Origin: Acidobacteriota bacterium
GTDB taxonomy: Bacteria > Acidobacteriota > Terriglobia > Bryobacterales > Bryobacteraceae
Assembly (NCBI GenBank): GCA_017307505.1
Contig: JAFKEE010000044.1
Coordinates: 1 to 64,000, forward strand
Reading direction: 5' to 3'
DNA: 64,000 bases
The position numbers were made by a program, and so were the translations under genes. Shown piece by piece: positions 36,235 to 44,072 of this stretch. The notes beneath the pieces were generated by a model. The model was not told the origin of the DNA and ran no database searches. It saw only the letters and a program-made list of their open reading frames with translations. Positions within the stretch are counted from its first letter, which is position 1. Each line of letters begins with the position of its first letter.

Positions 36235-38178
36235 ATGAGCAGCACCATTACGATCACGTTGCCGGATGGCAGCCAAAAGGCGGTGCCCCAGGGCACGACG
36301 CCGCTGGATGTGGCGCGTTCGATCGGCCAGCGTTTGGCCGATGACGCGGTGGTGGCTCGCGTAGACGGGACCCTCTGGGACCTGACGCGGCCACTCGAAG
36401 GAGATACTAAACTCGAGATCCTCACTTCGAAGAACGAGGAAGCCCTCGAGGTTTACCGCCACTCCACTGCCCACCTGCTGGCCGCGGCGGTGCTGGAACT
36501 CTACCCTGAGACCAAGCTGGGGATCGGTCCGCCTATTAAAGACGGCTTCTATTACGACTTCGACAGACCTTCGCCCTTCACGCCCGACGATCTGGAAAAG
36601 ATCGAGGCGAAGATGCGCGAGATCCGCGATCGCGGCCTGCCGTATGAACGCCAGCTTGTCCCCAAGGCCGAGGGCCTGGCCAAATACAAGGAACTCGGCG
36701 AGCCGATGAAGTGCGAGCTCATCGAGGAACGCGCCGGAGACGTCTTCAGCGAATACACCCTGGGGCCGCAGTTCATCGATTTCTGCCGTGGTCCCCACGT
36801 GCCCACGACCAAACGGATTAAGGCTTTTAAACTTTTGTCCATCGCGGGCGCCTACTGGAAGGGCGACGAAAAGCGCCAGCAGCTCCAGCGCATCTACGGC
36901 ACCGCCTGGTTTTCCCAGAAGGACCTCGACGACCACCTGCATAAGCTGGAGGAGGCGAAGAAGCGGGACCACCGCCTGCTGGGCAAGCAGCTCGACCTCA
37001 TCTCCATCCAGGAGCTCGCCGGCCCGGGCCTCATCTTCTTCCACCCCAAGGGCGCGCTGGTGCGCAAGCTGCTGGAAGACTGGATGCGCGAGCAGTATCT
37101 CAAGCGCGGCTACTCCATCGTCAACACGCCGCACGTCATGCGCGAGCAGCTTTGGGCCACCTCCGGACACCTGGGCCACTACGTGGACAACATGTATGCG
37201 GCCATGGAGCTGGATGACGCCCGCTACCGGCTGAAGCCGATGAACTGCCCGGGCCACATCCTCATCTACCGGGATCGCCAGCGCAGTTATCGCGATCTGC
37301 CCATCCGGCTGGGGGAACTCGGCACGGTTTACCGCTACGAGCGGTCGGGCACGCTGCACGGTCTGTTCCGCGTCCGCGGCTTTACGCAGGACGACGCGCA
37401 CATCTTCTGCCGGCCGGATCAGATCGTCGAAGAAATTGTGAACTGTCTGGAGTTCGCGTTTGACGTGCTGAAGACCTACGGCTTCGATCGCTACAAAGCG
37501 GAAATCTCCACGTGGGACGGCGGCACCAGCGGCAAGTATGTCGGCACCCCGGACCAGTGGGCTCTTGCCGAAAATGCGTTAAAAGTTGCCGTCGAACGCG
37601 TGGGTCTGCAAGCGACCGTCATTCCGGACGAGGCCGCGTTCTATGGACCGAAGATCGACGTGAAGCTGCTGGATGCGCTCGACCGCCCCTGGCAGCTCTC
37701 CACGGTCCAGTTCGACTTCACGCTGCCAGAGCGGTTTGAACTCGAATATGTCGGGGAAGACGGCGGCAAACATCAGCCGCTGATGGTGCACCGCGCCCTC
37801 TACGGCAGCGTGGAAAGGTTCTTCGGCATCCTGCTGGAGCACTACGCCGGCGCATTCCCGGTGTGGTTGGCGCCGGTCCAGGCCATCGTCCTGCCCATCG
37901 CCGACCGTCACGCCGAGTACGCCCATATGGTGGAAGCCAAGCTCCAGGCCGCCGGCCTGCGAGTGGAGGTGGATGCCCGCAGCGAGAAAGTGAATTACAA
38001 GATCCGCGAAGCCCAGCTTCAGAAGATCCCGTTCATGCTCGTGGTGGGCGATCGCGAAGCCGCTGAAGGCAAAGTGGCGGTGCGCACCCGCAAGGGTGGC
38101 GATCTTGGCGCGAAGCTCATCGACGAAGTAGTAGCCGAGATCGCTCAACTCGTCGAAGCGAAAGCCGTGACCGAATAG
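36235..38178 (+). CDS. thrS: Threonyl-tRNA synthetase
   Basis: A 647-residue class II aminoacyl-tRNA synthetase, near the 642 residues of the E. coli enzyme. Domains: N-terminal TGS (~1-65), editing domain (~66-225, with the HSTAHLLAAAV start), catalytic core (~240-535) and anticodon-binding domain (~540-647). The zinc ligands are recognisable: Cys in RLKPMNCPGH, His in DDAHIFC and His in LMVHRALYGS. AGGA precedes the ATG. No T-box leader is seen in the short spacer from the divergent sigma gene. Confidence 0.96.
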   Translation: MSSTITITLPDGSQKAVPQGTTPLDVARSIGQRLADDAVVARVDGTLWDLTRPLEGDTKLEILTSKNEEALEVYRHSTAHLLAAAVLELYPETKLGIGPPIKDGFYYDFDRPSPFTPDDLEKIEAKMREIRDRGLPYERQLVPKAEGLAKYKELGEPMKCELIEERAGDVFSEYTLGPQFIDFCRGPHVPTTKRIKAFKLLSIAGAYWKGDEKRQQLQRIYGTAWFSQKDLDDHLHKLEEAKKRDHRLLGKQLDLISIQELAGPGLIFFHPKGALVRKLLEDWMREQYLKRGYSIVNTPHVMREQLWATSGHLGHYVDNMYAAMELDDARYRLKPMNCPGHILIYRDRQRSYRDLPIRLGELGTVYRYERSGTLHGLFRVRGFTQDDAHIFCRPDQIVEEIVNCLEFAFDVLKTYGFDRYKAEISTWDGGTSGKYVGTPDQWALAENALKVAVERVGLQATVIPDEAAFYGPKIDVKLLDALDRPWQLSTVQFDFTLPERFELEYVGEDGGKHQPLMVHRALYGSVERFFGILLEHYAGAFPVWLAPVQAIVLPIADRHAEYAHMVEAKLQAAGLRVEVDARSEKVNYKIREAQLQKIPFMLVVGDREAAEGKVAVRTRKGGDLGAKLIDEVVAEIAQLVEAKAVTE

Positions 38179-38200
38179 GCGGCCGTCCGCCGGTGTCTTG

Positions 38201-39364
38201 ATGTCCTGGATACCCACGATCCTGCTCGGCTGTCTTCTGCTGGGATCGTGGGTATTCTGCGTTCTGACGGTCGTTGCCGCCGTCAGATACCGGCGGGTCC
38301 GCCCGCCCTCGCTGCTAACCTGCGAACCCATCTCCATCCTGAAGCCACTGCACGGTCTGGACGAGGGCTTGGAGGATAATCTTCGCAGTTTCTTCGTACA
38401 AGACTACCCAGATTACGAAATCCTGTTTGCCGCGCGCGACGCGTCGGATCCGGCACTGGCCCTGGTGGAACGCCTGCGGGTCGATTACCCGGACATTCCG
38501 GTGCGGGTCTTCGTCACTGGAGAGCCACCCTACCCGAACGCTAAAGTCTTCAGCCTGCAGAAGATGATGGCCGAAGCGTCACACGACCTGCTGGTGATGA
38601 GCGACAGCGACATCCGGGTCACCCCGTCCATGCTGCGCACCCTGGCAGCCGAGTTCCAGGATCAGAACGTGGGCGTCGCCACCTGCCCTTACCGGGCCGT
38701 GCCGGGCGGGAGCTTGTGGTCGGTGCTGGAAGCGATTGGAATGAACACGGAGTTCTGGGGCGGCGCAATCACGGCGCGCATGGTGGAAGGCGGCGTCAAA
38801 TTTGCCGTCGGCCCCACGATCGCCGCCCGGCGGGCAGTGGTACAAGCGGTGGGCGGCTGGGAACGCCTGAGCCAGTATCTGGCCGAAGACTTTGTCCTGG
38901 GGCAGTTTGCCGCGGCGGCCGGATATGGCGTGATTTTGTCGTCGTACGTGATCGAGCACCGCATCGGCACGCAGGACCTGCGCCCGAATTTCGCGCACCG
39001 CCTGCGCTGGAACCGGTCCACACGCCGGTCGCGACCGGCCGGCTATGTTGGACAGATCTTCACCAACCCGCTGCCCATCGCGCTGGCCCTGCTGCTTCTC
39101 CACCCGGAGGCATGGCCGGCGGCGCTGGCCACCTGTATCCTGCGCGCCTCGGCCGCGTTCGTCGTCTCCGAGGGGGTCCTTCACGACCCCTTGTGTCGCA
39201 TGTGGTGGCCTCTGATTCTCTGGCAGGACCTGTTGAGCTTCGTGTTCTGGGTGGCCGGCTTCTTTGGGAACACCATTGTGTGGCGCAACCGCCAGTACAG
39301 GCTGCTCTCCGATGGGCGATTCGAGCTGATAGGCTATCCCTCGACGGGCCCGGTACGCCGCTAA
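38201..39364 (+). CDS. HpnI/ceramide glucosyltransferase-like membrane glycosyltransferase
   Basis: A 387-residue GT21-type enzyme with an N-terminal membrane helix (~5-27), a GT-A catalytic domain and about three C-terminal membrane helices. Catalytic features: EPISILKPLHGLDEGLEDNL, DSDIRV (Asp135, Asp137), AEDFVLGQ and the RLRWNR element. Relatives include HpnI, which adds N-acetylglucosamine to bacteriohopanetetrol, and ceramide glucosyltransferases. No other hopanoid gene lies in the window, so the lipid acceptor is open and I give no gene symbol. I took the ATG at 38201 over the TTG just before it. The gene follows thrS by 22 bases. Confidence 0.82.
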   Translation: MSWIPTILLGCLLLGSWVFCVLTVVAAVRYRRVRPPSLLTCEPISILKPLHGLDEGLEDNLRSFFVQDYPDYEILFAARDASDPALALVERLRVDYPDIPVRVFVTGEPPYPNAKVFSLQKMMAEASHDLLVMSDSDIRVTPSMLRTLAAEFQDQNVGVATCPYRAVPGGSLWSVLEAIGMNTEFWGGAITARMVEGGVKFAVGPTIAARRAVVQAVGGWERLSQYLAEDFVLGQFAAAAGYGVILSSYVIEHRIGTQDLRPNFAHRLRWNRSTRRSRPAGYVGQIFTNPLPIALALLLLHPEAWPAALATCILRASAAFVVSEGVLHDPLCRMWWPLILWQDLLSFVFWVAGFFGNTIVWRNRQYRLLSDGRFELIGYPSTGPVRR

Positions 39365-39442
39365 ACGGCAGAGGACATCCCTTATCACGGGTATTGTCAA
39401 TGAGATATAAATGAGACAAGATCGGCAGGTGTGTAAGGCGTA

Positions 39443-40930
39443 ATGACCAGGGAAACCAAGGTTCAGAACGAAAACCCGCTGCAGGATGAGGTAGGAAGCC
39501 CTTCTTTCAGCCTCGCACGTGTCTTCGAGGCGCCGAAGCGGGCCATTTTCGTCTGGACGCTCGCCATGTCGGTCTTTATCGTCCTGCTGGACGGCTGGAT
39601 CGACACAAACGTCTCCATCGGCATCCTTTACCTGATTCCGATGCTGCTGGTTTCGTTCATCCTCAGCCGGTTTCAGATACTCTGCCTGTCCCTGGTTTAC
39701 TCGCTTCTGAAGGAACACCTGTCTCCTTTCGGTTGGGAGATCGAATCCGTGGCCCGCATCGGCTATGCCTTCATCGGCTTCGCCGGCGCCGGCTTGTTTG
39801 CCAACGAAGTGGTGCGCAGCCGCCGCATGGCACTCCAGTACTCCCGCGAATTGCAGGAGCAGATTCAGCGCCGCAAAGAAGCCGAGAACCAGTTGCTGTC
39901 GCTGATCGAGTCAAGCCCGGCGGCGATTATCACCCTGGATGCGGACGGCCGGGTAGACCTGGCCAACCAGGCGGCCCACGAGTTGCTCGTTGTCCCCATG
40001 GGTTCCCTCTACGGAGAGCGCATCCGCAAATATCTGCCGGTCATGGCCGATCTGTTGCAGGCCACCGACGGCGACCTGCCTTACCGGACGGCCACCAACG
40101 CACGCGGCCGCCGCGCAAACGGCGAATCGTTCCTGGCCTGCGTCTGGTTCGCCACCTATCCGACAAGGGCTGGCAAACGGCTGGCCGCAATTATCACGGA
40201 TGCCTCGGACGACTTGCGCGACTGGCAGGAGACCAGCCTGCAGAATCTGCTGCGCAGCACCCGTGTGCTGGTAGGCTCCGTCTCGCATGAGATCCGCAAC
40301 GTCTGCGCCGCCATTTCCGTCGTTCACGCGAACCTGGGCCGCATCCCGGGCGTGGACAGGAGCGAGGATTACACAGCCCTGGGCACGCTGGCCCAAGGCT
40401 TGGCCCGTCTGGCTACTGTGGAGTTGCATTCTGCCGGAGACCAGGAGCTCAGCACCTCCAGCCTGGAGACCCTGCTTGAGGAGTTCCGCATCGTCGTGGA
40501 GCCCACCCTGGATGCGGAAGAGATCGAACTGGAGCTCAACATCCCCGAAAACTTGCCCCCGGTGGTGGGCGACCACCACGGCTTGCTGCAGGTCTTTCTG
40601 AATCTCTCGCGCAACAGTGTGCGCGCCATGGAAAACTCCGAGCGGCGCCAGTTGAAGGTAGACGCGCAGGTGAAAGGCCAGCATGTGGAAGTCCGGTTCA
40701 GGGATTCCGGACCCGGCGTAAAGAATCCCGAGAGATTGTTCCAGGCTTTCCAGCAAGGTGCAGATGCGGTAGGTCTGGGTCTCTTCGTGTCGAGGGCCAT
40801 TGTCCGGGCCAACGACGGAGAGTTGTACCATGAACCATCCGAGTCAGGCTGCACCATGTGCGTTCGTTTGAAACCGCACCTCACTCCTGACCAGGCTGGT
40901 GATTTGCAGAACACGGAGATCACGGCATGA
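39443..40930 (+). CDS. Membrane-bound PAS sensor histidine kinase
   Basis: A 495-residue kinase with about three N-terminal membrane helices (~35-120), a short coiled linker (RELQEQIQRRKEAENQLL), a PAS domain (~150-265) and a kinase core. The phosphorylated His282 is in VSHEIRN, the N box is NLSRNSVRAM and the G1 box is DSGPGVKN. The ATP-binding part is compact. AAGG lies 6 bases upstream of the start. Its stop overlaps the start of the NarL-type regulator by four bases, so they form a coupled two-component pair. The signal is unknown. Confidence 0.92.
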   Translation: MTRETKVQNENPLQDEVGSPSFSLARVFEAPKRAIFVWTLAMSVFIVLLDGWIDTNVSIGILYLIPMLLVSFILSRFQILCLSLVYSLLKEHLSPFGWEIESVARIGYAFIGFAGAGLFANEVVRSRRMALQYSRELQEQIQRRKEAENQLLSLIESSPAAIITLDADGRVDLANQAAHELLVVPMGSLYGERIRKYLPVMADLLQATDGDLPYRTATNARGRRANGESFLACVWFATYPTRAGKRLAAIITDASDDLRDWQETSLQNLLRSTRVLVGSVSHEIRNVCAAISVVHANLGRIPGVDRSEDYTALGTLAQGLARLATVELHSAGDQELSTSSLETLLEEFRIVVEPTLDAEEIELELNIPENLPPVVGDHHGLLQVFLNLSRNSVRAMENSERRQLKVDAQVKGQHVEVRFRDSGPGVKNPERLFQAFQQGADAVGLGLFVSRAIVRANDGELYHEPSESGCTMCVRLKPHLTPDQAGDLQNTEITA

Positions 40931-41559
40931 CCAATATTTTGTTAGTCGACGACCACGCGTTGTTTCGCGAGAGTCTCGCGCGGCTCCTGTCGGCTGAATC
41001 GGAAGTCCGGGTGGCGGCCCAATGCGCCACGGTCGAGGAGGCACTTCAGATTCTGGAGTCCAACTCCTACGACCTGATTATGCTCGACTACGAGTTGGGC
41101 GACCGGCGCGGCAATGAGGTGGTCGCAGCCATCCGCCAGAAGAACTATGCCGGAAAGGTCCTCGTGGTCACCGTTGGCGTGACAAGGGCAGAACTGCGCC
41201 AGCTGATGAATCACGGCGTAAGCGGTGTGTTCCTGAAGAACAATTCGCCCGACCTGCTGATGCAGGCCATCCAGACCGTCATGCGCGGCGAAACCTGGAT
41301 GGATCCCAAGTACACCAGCAACGTCGGCGAAACCGCAACCGGCGAAGCCGCCCGCAGGGCGCGGTTCACGGAACGCGACCGAATGGTGCTGCGGGGTGTC
41401 TTTGAAGGGCTCGCCAACAAGGAAATCGCTGACCGCCTCCATGTCAGCGAGAGCGCCATCAAGGCCTCGTTGCAGCAACTCTTCAGCAAGACCGGTGTCC
41501 GTACCCGCAGCCAGTTGGTCCGGGTCGCCCTCGAACACTACCGGCGCGAGCTCCTCTAG
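40927..41559 (+). CDS. NarL/FixJ-type response regulator
   Basis: A 210-residue regulator. The receiver domain has Asp54 in IMLDYELGD as phosphoacceptor and KN at the conserved lysine position (FLKNNSPD). The LuxR-type helix-turn-helix is at ~145-205 (NKEIADRLHVSESAIKASL). It overlaps the kinase gene by ATGA, so the cognate kinase is almost certainly the protein at 39443-40930. The HTH reads SESAIKASLQQLF where SEXTVKXHLXXIF is usual, so the DNA-contact helix is slightly unusual. Confidence 0.93.
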   Translation: MTNILLVDDHALFRESLARLLSAESEVRVAAQCATVEEALQILESNSYDLIMLDYELGDRRGNEVVAAIRQKNYAGKVLVVTVGVTRAELRQLMNHGVSGVFLKNNSPDLLMQAIQTVMRGETWMDPKYTSNVGETATGEAARRARFTERDRMVLRGVFEGLANKEIADRLHVSESAIKASLQQLFSKTGVRTRSQLVRVALEHYRRELL

Positions 41560-41623
41560 CTCAACAGCCCCGGTCGTCCTGCTCATTCGCGCCGTGCGGA
41601 TCCATGGATTCGTGCGGCGTCTC

Positions 41624-42454
41624 TCATTGGATCGACGGCTTCGGGGCAACCAGCGAGTTTCGAATCTGAACTGCCCGGCGATTCGCCTCGGCCGCCTCGT
41701 CTTTATGACGCAGGCGACGCAGGACGGAGGAGTAGGAGGCCAGAGTCTCCGCCAATTTCGGATGAGTTGGCCCAAGGTACTTCTCCTGCATCGAGATGGA
41801 CTCCCGGAACAGCCCCAGCGCCTGCTCGCCGTTCCCGCCTGCAAACTGAGCCGTGGCCAGGTTGGCAATGACCGCGGCCTCCAGGTCCGGCTGAATCACA
41901 GGCAAACGGCGCGCCGCCTCCAGGGCCCGCTGGAACCATCGGATTGCCCCCTCCGGATCCTGCAGGCGCAGGTGCAACGCGCCGTAGGTATTGCAGGCGC
42001 CGGCGTAAACCTGGGGGTCCGGCGGTGAAAGCTGCTTGCTGGTGGCAATGGCTTCTCGGATCAGCGGGTCCGCGTCATAGGGCTTGTCCATGGCCCGGTA
42101 GGTGTTTGCCAGCTCAATCAGGGTGTTTGCACCTGAGCGGGCAGCGTTTCGCTTCCTGCTGACGGCCAAACTCTGGTTCAACAGATCGAGGGACTGCTGG
42201 AACTCGCCCCGCTTTCGGGCGATCACTCCCAGGTTGTGCAGTTCGGCCATGATGTAACCTTCGTTTCCCTCGGCCAGCAGGCGATGCGCGGCCAGGGCCC
42301 GCTGGAAGTACGGCTCCGCTTCCAGGTAGCGGCCGGCATCGCACAGGACGGTAGCCTCCCTGTACGACTCGGAGGCCTGTTGCAGAACAGTTTTCGAAGG
42401 CGGTTCCTGAGCGGAGACAGCCGCAGTAAAGAGGAGACAAGTTGCCCAGCGCAT
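41624..42454 (-). CDS. Exported tetratricopeptide-repeat protein
   Basis: A 276-residue protein made of about six TPR or TPR-12-like units after a short signal peptide (MRWATCLLFTAAVSAQ). Repeats include EAEPYFQRALAAHRLL, QQSLDLLNQSLAVSRK, GAIRWFQRALEAARRL and QALGLFRESISMQEKYLG. I used the start at 42454 because it begins the signal peptide; the 19 residues before it look non-coding. It is divergent from the small HTH gene at 42561. In many acidobacterial proteins the same HTH is fused to TPRs, so the pair may be functionally linked. Confidence 0.82.
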   Translation of the reverse strand: MRWATCLLFTAAVSAQEPPSKTVLQQASESYREATVLCDAGRYLEAEPYFQRALAAHRLLAEGNEGYIMAELHNLGVIARKRGEFQQSLDLLNQSLAVSRKRNAARSGANTLIELANTYRAMDKPYDADPLIREAIATSKQLSPPDPQVYAGACNTYGALHLRLQDPEGAIRWFQRALEAARRLPVIQPDLEAAVIANLATAQFAGGNGEQALGLFRESISMQEKYLGPTHPKLAETLASYSSVLRRLRHKDEAAEANRRAVQIRNSLVAPKPSIQ

Positions 42455-42560
42455 GTCACCCAGTACGCTGTTGTTGCGTTTGAGATTGGCGTCACAAAAT
42501 GCTGTCGCCATAAAACATGGTTTGTCGCCATCCGTCTAGGTGAGATGTAACGGAGGTCCA

Positions 42561-42818
42561 ATGCCCCAGGAACGGATGGAAGGGTGGAAAGACATGGCGG
42601 CGCATCTCGGCCGGTCGGTGCGGACGGTGCAGCGCTGGGAGCGGGAAGCCGGGTTGCCCGTGCGGCGTCTTGTTGTGGGCGGAAAAGCCCAGGTCTTTGC
42701 CTACCGGCAGGAACTGGACGGCTGGCGCCTGTCCAGAGAGGCAGAACCGGAACAGCAGCGAGGCGGGCTCTTCTATCGCCTGCGCATCGCCTGGCACAAC
42801 ATTCTTATGCGGAAGTAG
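42561..42818 (+). CDS. Small helix-turn-helix DNA-binding protein
   Basis: An 85-residue protein with an excisionase/MerR-like winged helix (WKDMAAHLGRSVRTVQRWE, then KAQVFAYRQELDGWRLS). This domain often occurs at the N-terminus of acidobacterial TPR or TolB-repeat proteins; here it is alone with a short basic tail. GGAGG lies 4 bases before the ATG at 42561. Its 3' end overlaps the convergent RHH gene by 14 bases. Target and role unknown. Confidence 0.8.
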   Translation: MPQERMEGWKDMAAHLGRSVRTVQRWEREAGLPVRRLVVGGKAQVFAYRQELDGWRLSREAEPEQQRGGLFYRLRIAWHNILMRK

Positions 42819-42999
42819 GTTCGTCCTTCGATTCCGGCGGCTCCGCCGGCCCCTGAAAACGCCGGCGGTCGCGCAGGGCCTTGCGCAGCAGGAACTCGAT
42901 CTGGCCGTTGAGCGAGCGCAAGTCATCGTCCGCCCACTTTCGCAGGGCTTCCAGAACCTCACCATCGACCCGAAGTAGAAACGACTTGCGCTCCGCCAT
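42805..42999 (-). CDS. Arc-type ribbon-helix-helix protein
   Basis: A 64-residue protein. SFLLRVDGEVLEALRKWA gives the DNA-binding strand and first helix, and SLNGQIEFLLRKALRDR gives the second helix, as in Arc/MetJ dimers. It starts 7 bases after the SPFH stop codon, so it is the second gene of that unit. SPFH-Arc-type pairs recur in many bacteria, and the protein probably controls its own operon. The 3' tail overlaps the HTH gene on the other strand. Confidence 0.85.
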   Translation of the reverse strand: MAERKSFLLRVDGEVLEALRKWADDDLRSLNGQIEFLLRKALRDRRRFQGPAEPPESKDEPTSA

Positions 43000-43006
43000 G
43001 GTTGGA

Positions 43007-43891
43007 TTAGTGGCTCAGCGTGCCGGTGTTTAACACAGGCTGTGCCGCCGCCTCCGAGCACAGGACGACAAGCAGGTTCTGCACCATCGCGGCCCTCTGT
43101 TCTCCGTCCAGTTGCACCACATTCTTTGAGGCGAGCGCGTCGAGCGCCATCTCGACCATGCCCACCGCGCCTTCTACAATTTTCTGCCGGGCGGCAATCA
43201 CTGCCGAGGCCTGCTGGCGGCGCAGCATCGCGGCGGCAATCTCCTGGGCGTAGGAGAGATAGGACAACCGCGCCTCGATCACTTCCACCCCGGCCACGGC
43301 CAGGCGCTCGTGGATCTCAGCCTTCAGGCGCCCTGCTACCTCCGAGGTGTGGCCCCGAAGCGACACCGTGTGCTCCTCGTGAGAATCGTAGGGAAAGGCT
43401 GTGGCCAGATTTCGGACCGCTGCCTCACTCTGCACGTGAACGTAGTTCTCGTAGTTGTCCACCTGGAAGCAGGCCTCGGCGGAGTCGACCACCTTCCACA
43501 CCACCACCGCCGCAATCTCGATGGGGTTGCCATCCTGGTCGTTCACCTTAAGCTTCGACGTCTCGAAGTTCCTGACCCGGCAGGAAATGGGCTTCTTTGA
43601 GTAAAACGGGTTGGCGAACTTCAAACCGGGGTCCGCTACCGTCCCGATGTAGTTTCCGAACAGAGTCAGCACCACGCGCTGGTTGGGCTGGACGCTGAAG
43701 AAACCGCCCAGGCAGATCAGGTCCACCAGCCAGACAACCACCCATGCGACGATCGCGCCGACAGGCTTTTCGATCCCGTCTGAAGAACGGATCGCATAAA
43801 CAATTCCGGCAACCGGAATGACCAGGAACGCCAAGGCAAGCATCAGGACCGGGATTCCGGGCCAGGCTGAAATCACTTTCTCTTTGAACAT
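43007..43891 (-). CDS. SPFH/band-7 membrane protein
   Basis: A 294-residue protein with two N-terminal membrane helices (~12-33 and ~44-66), an SPFH domain (~65-210: [32 protein letters not shown]) and a C-terminal coiled region ([20 protein letters not shown]). Such flotillin-like proteins build oligomeric scaffolds in the inner membrane. GGAGG precedes the ATG. It is cotranscribed with the RHH gene and divergent from the nitric oxide reductase; the shared 181-bp spacer holds a long interrupted palindrome. Client unknown. Confidence 0.9.
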   Translation of the reverse strand: MFKEKVISAWPGIPVLMLALAFLVIPVAGIVYAIRSSDGIEKPVGAIVAWVVVWLVDLICLGGFFSVQPNQRVVLTLFGNYIGTVADPGLKFANPFYSKKPISCRVRNFETSKLKVNDQDGNPIEIAAVVVWKVVDSAEACFQVDNYENYVHVQSEAAVRNLATAFPYDSHEEHTVSLRGHTSEVAGRLKAEIHERLAVAGVEVIEARLSYLSYAQEIAAAMLRRQQASAVIAARQKIVEGAVGMVEMALDALASKNVVQLDGEQRAAMVQNLLVVLCSEAAAQPVLNTGTLSH

Positions 43892-43928
43892 ACTTCCTCC
43901 ACGAGGAACCGGAGCATTGCAATCTTCA

Positions 43929-43958
43929 AGCTATTAAAATGATATCACTTCAATAGCT
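43929..43958. promoter_or_regulatory. 30-bp interrupted palindrome, probable operator
   Basis: AGCTATT (43929-43935) and AATAGCT (43952-43958) are perfect complements, and centred between them is the self-complementary TGATATCA (43940-43947), with 4 bases on each side. The whole is symmetric apart from the two 4-base gaps. It lies 38 bases upstream of the SPFH start, suiting a dimeric or tetrameric regulator such as the downstream RHH protein. Confidence 0.6.
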
Positions 43959-44072
43959 CCGATTCAAATGGATTCGATACCAGGCCCGGTTTGTGACTTT
44001 AGTCATTTCCACGGGTGGAATTTTAAACCATACTCACCACGTAAGTATTGAATCTCTCAAGGAGTTGAGGCA

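Noticed and set aside
44048-44060. TTG-N7-CAA element before the nitric oxide reductase gene as an FNR/NnrR site
   Set aside because: The spacer is one base short of the TTG-N8-CAA consensus and the element lies too close to the start codon.
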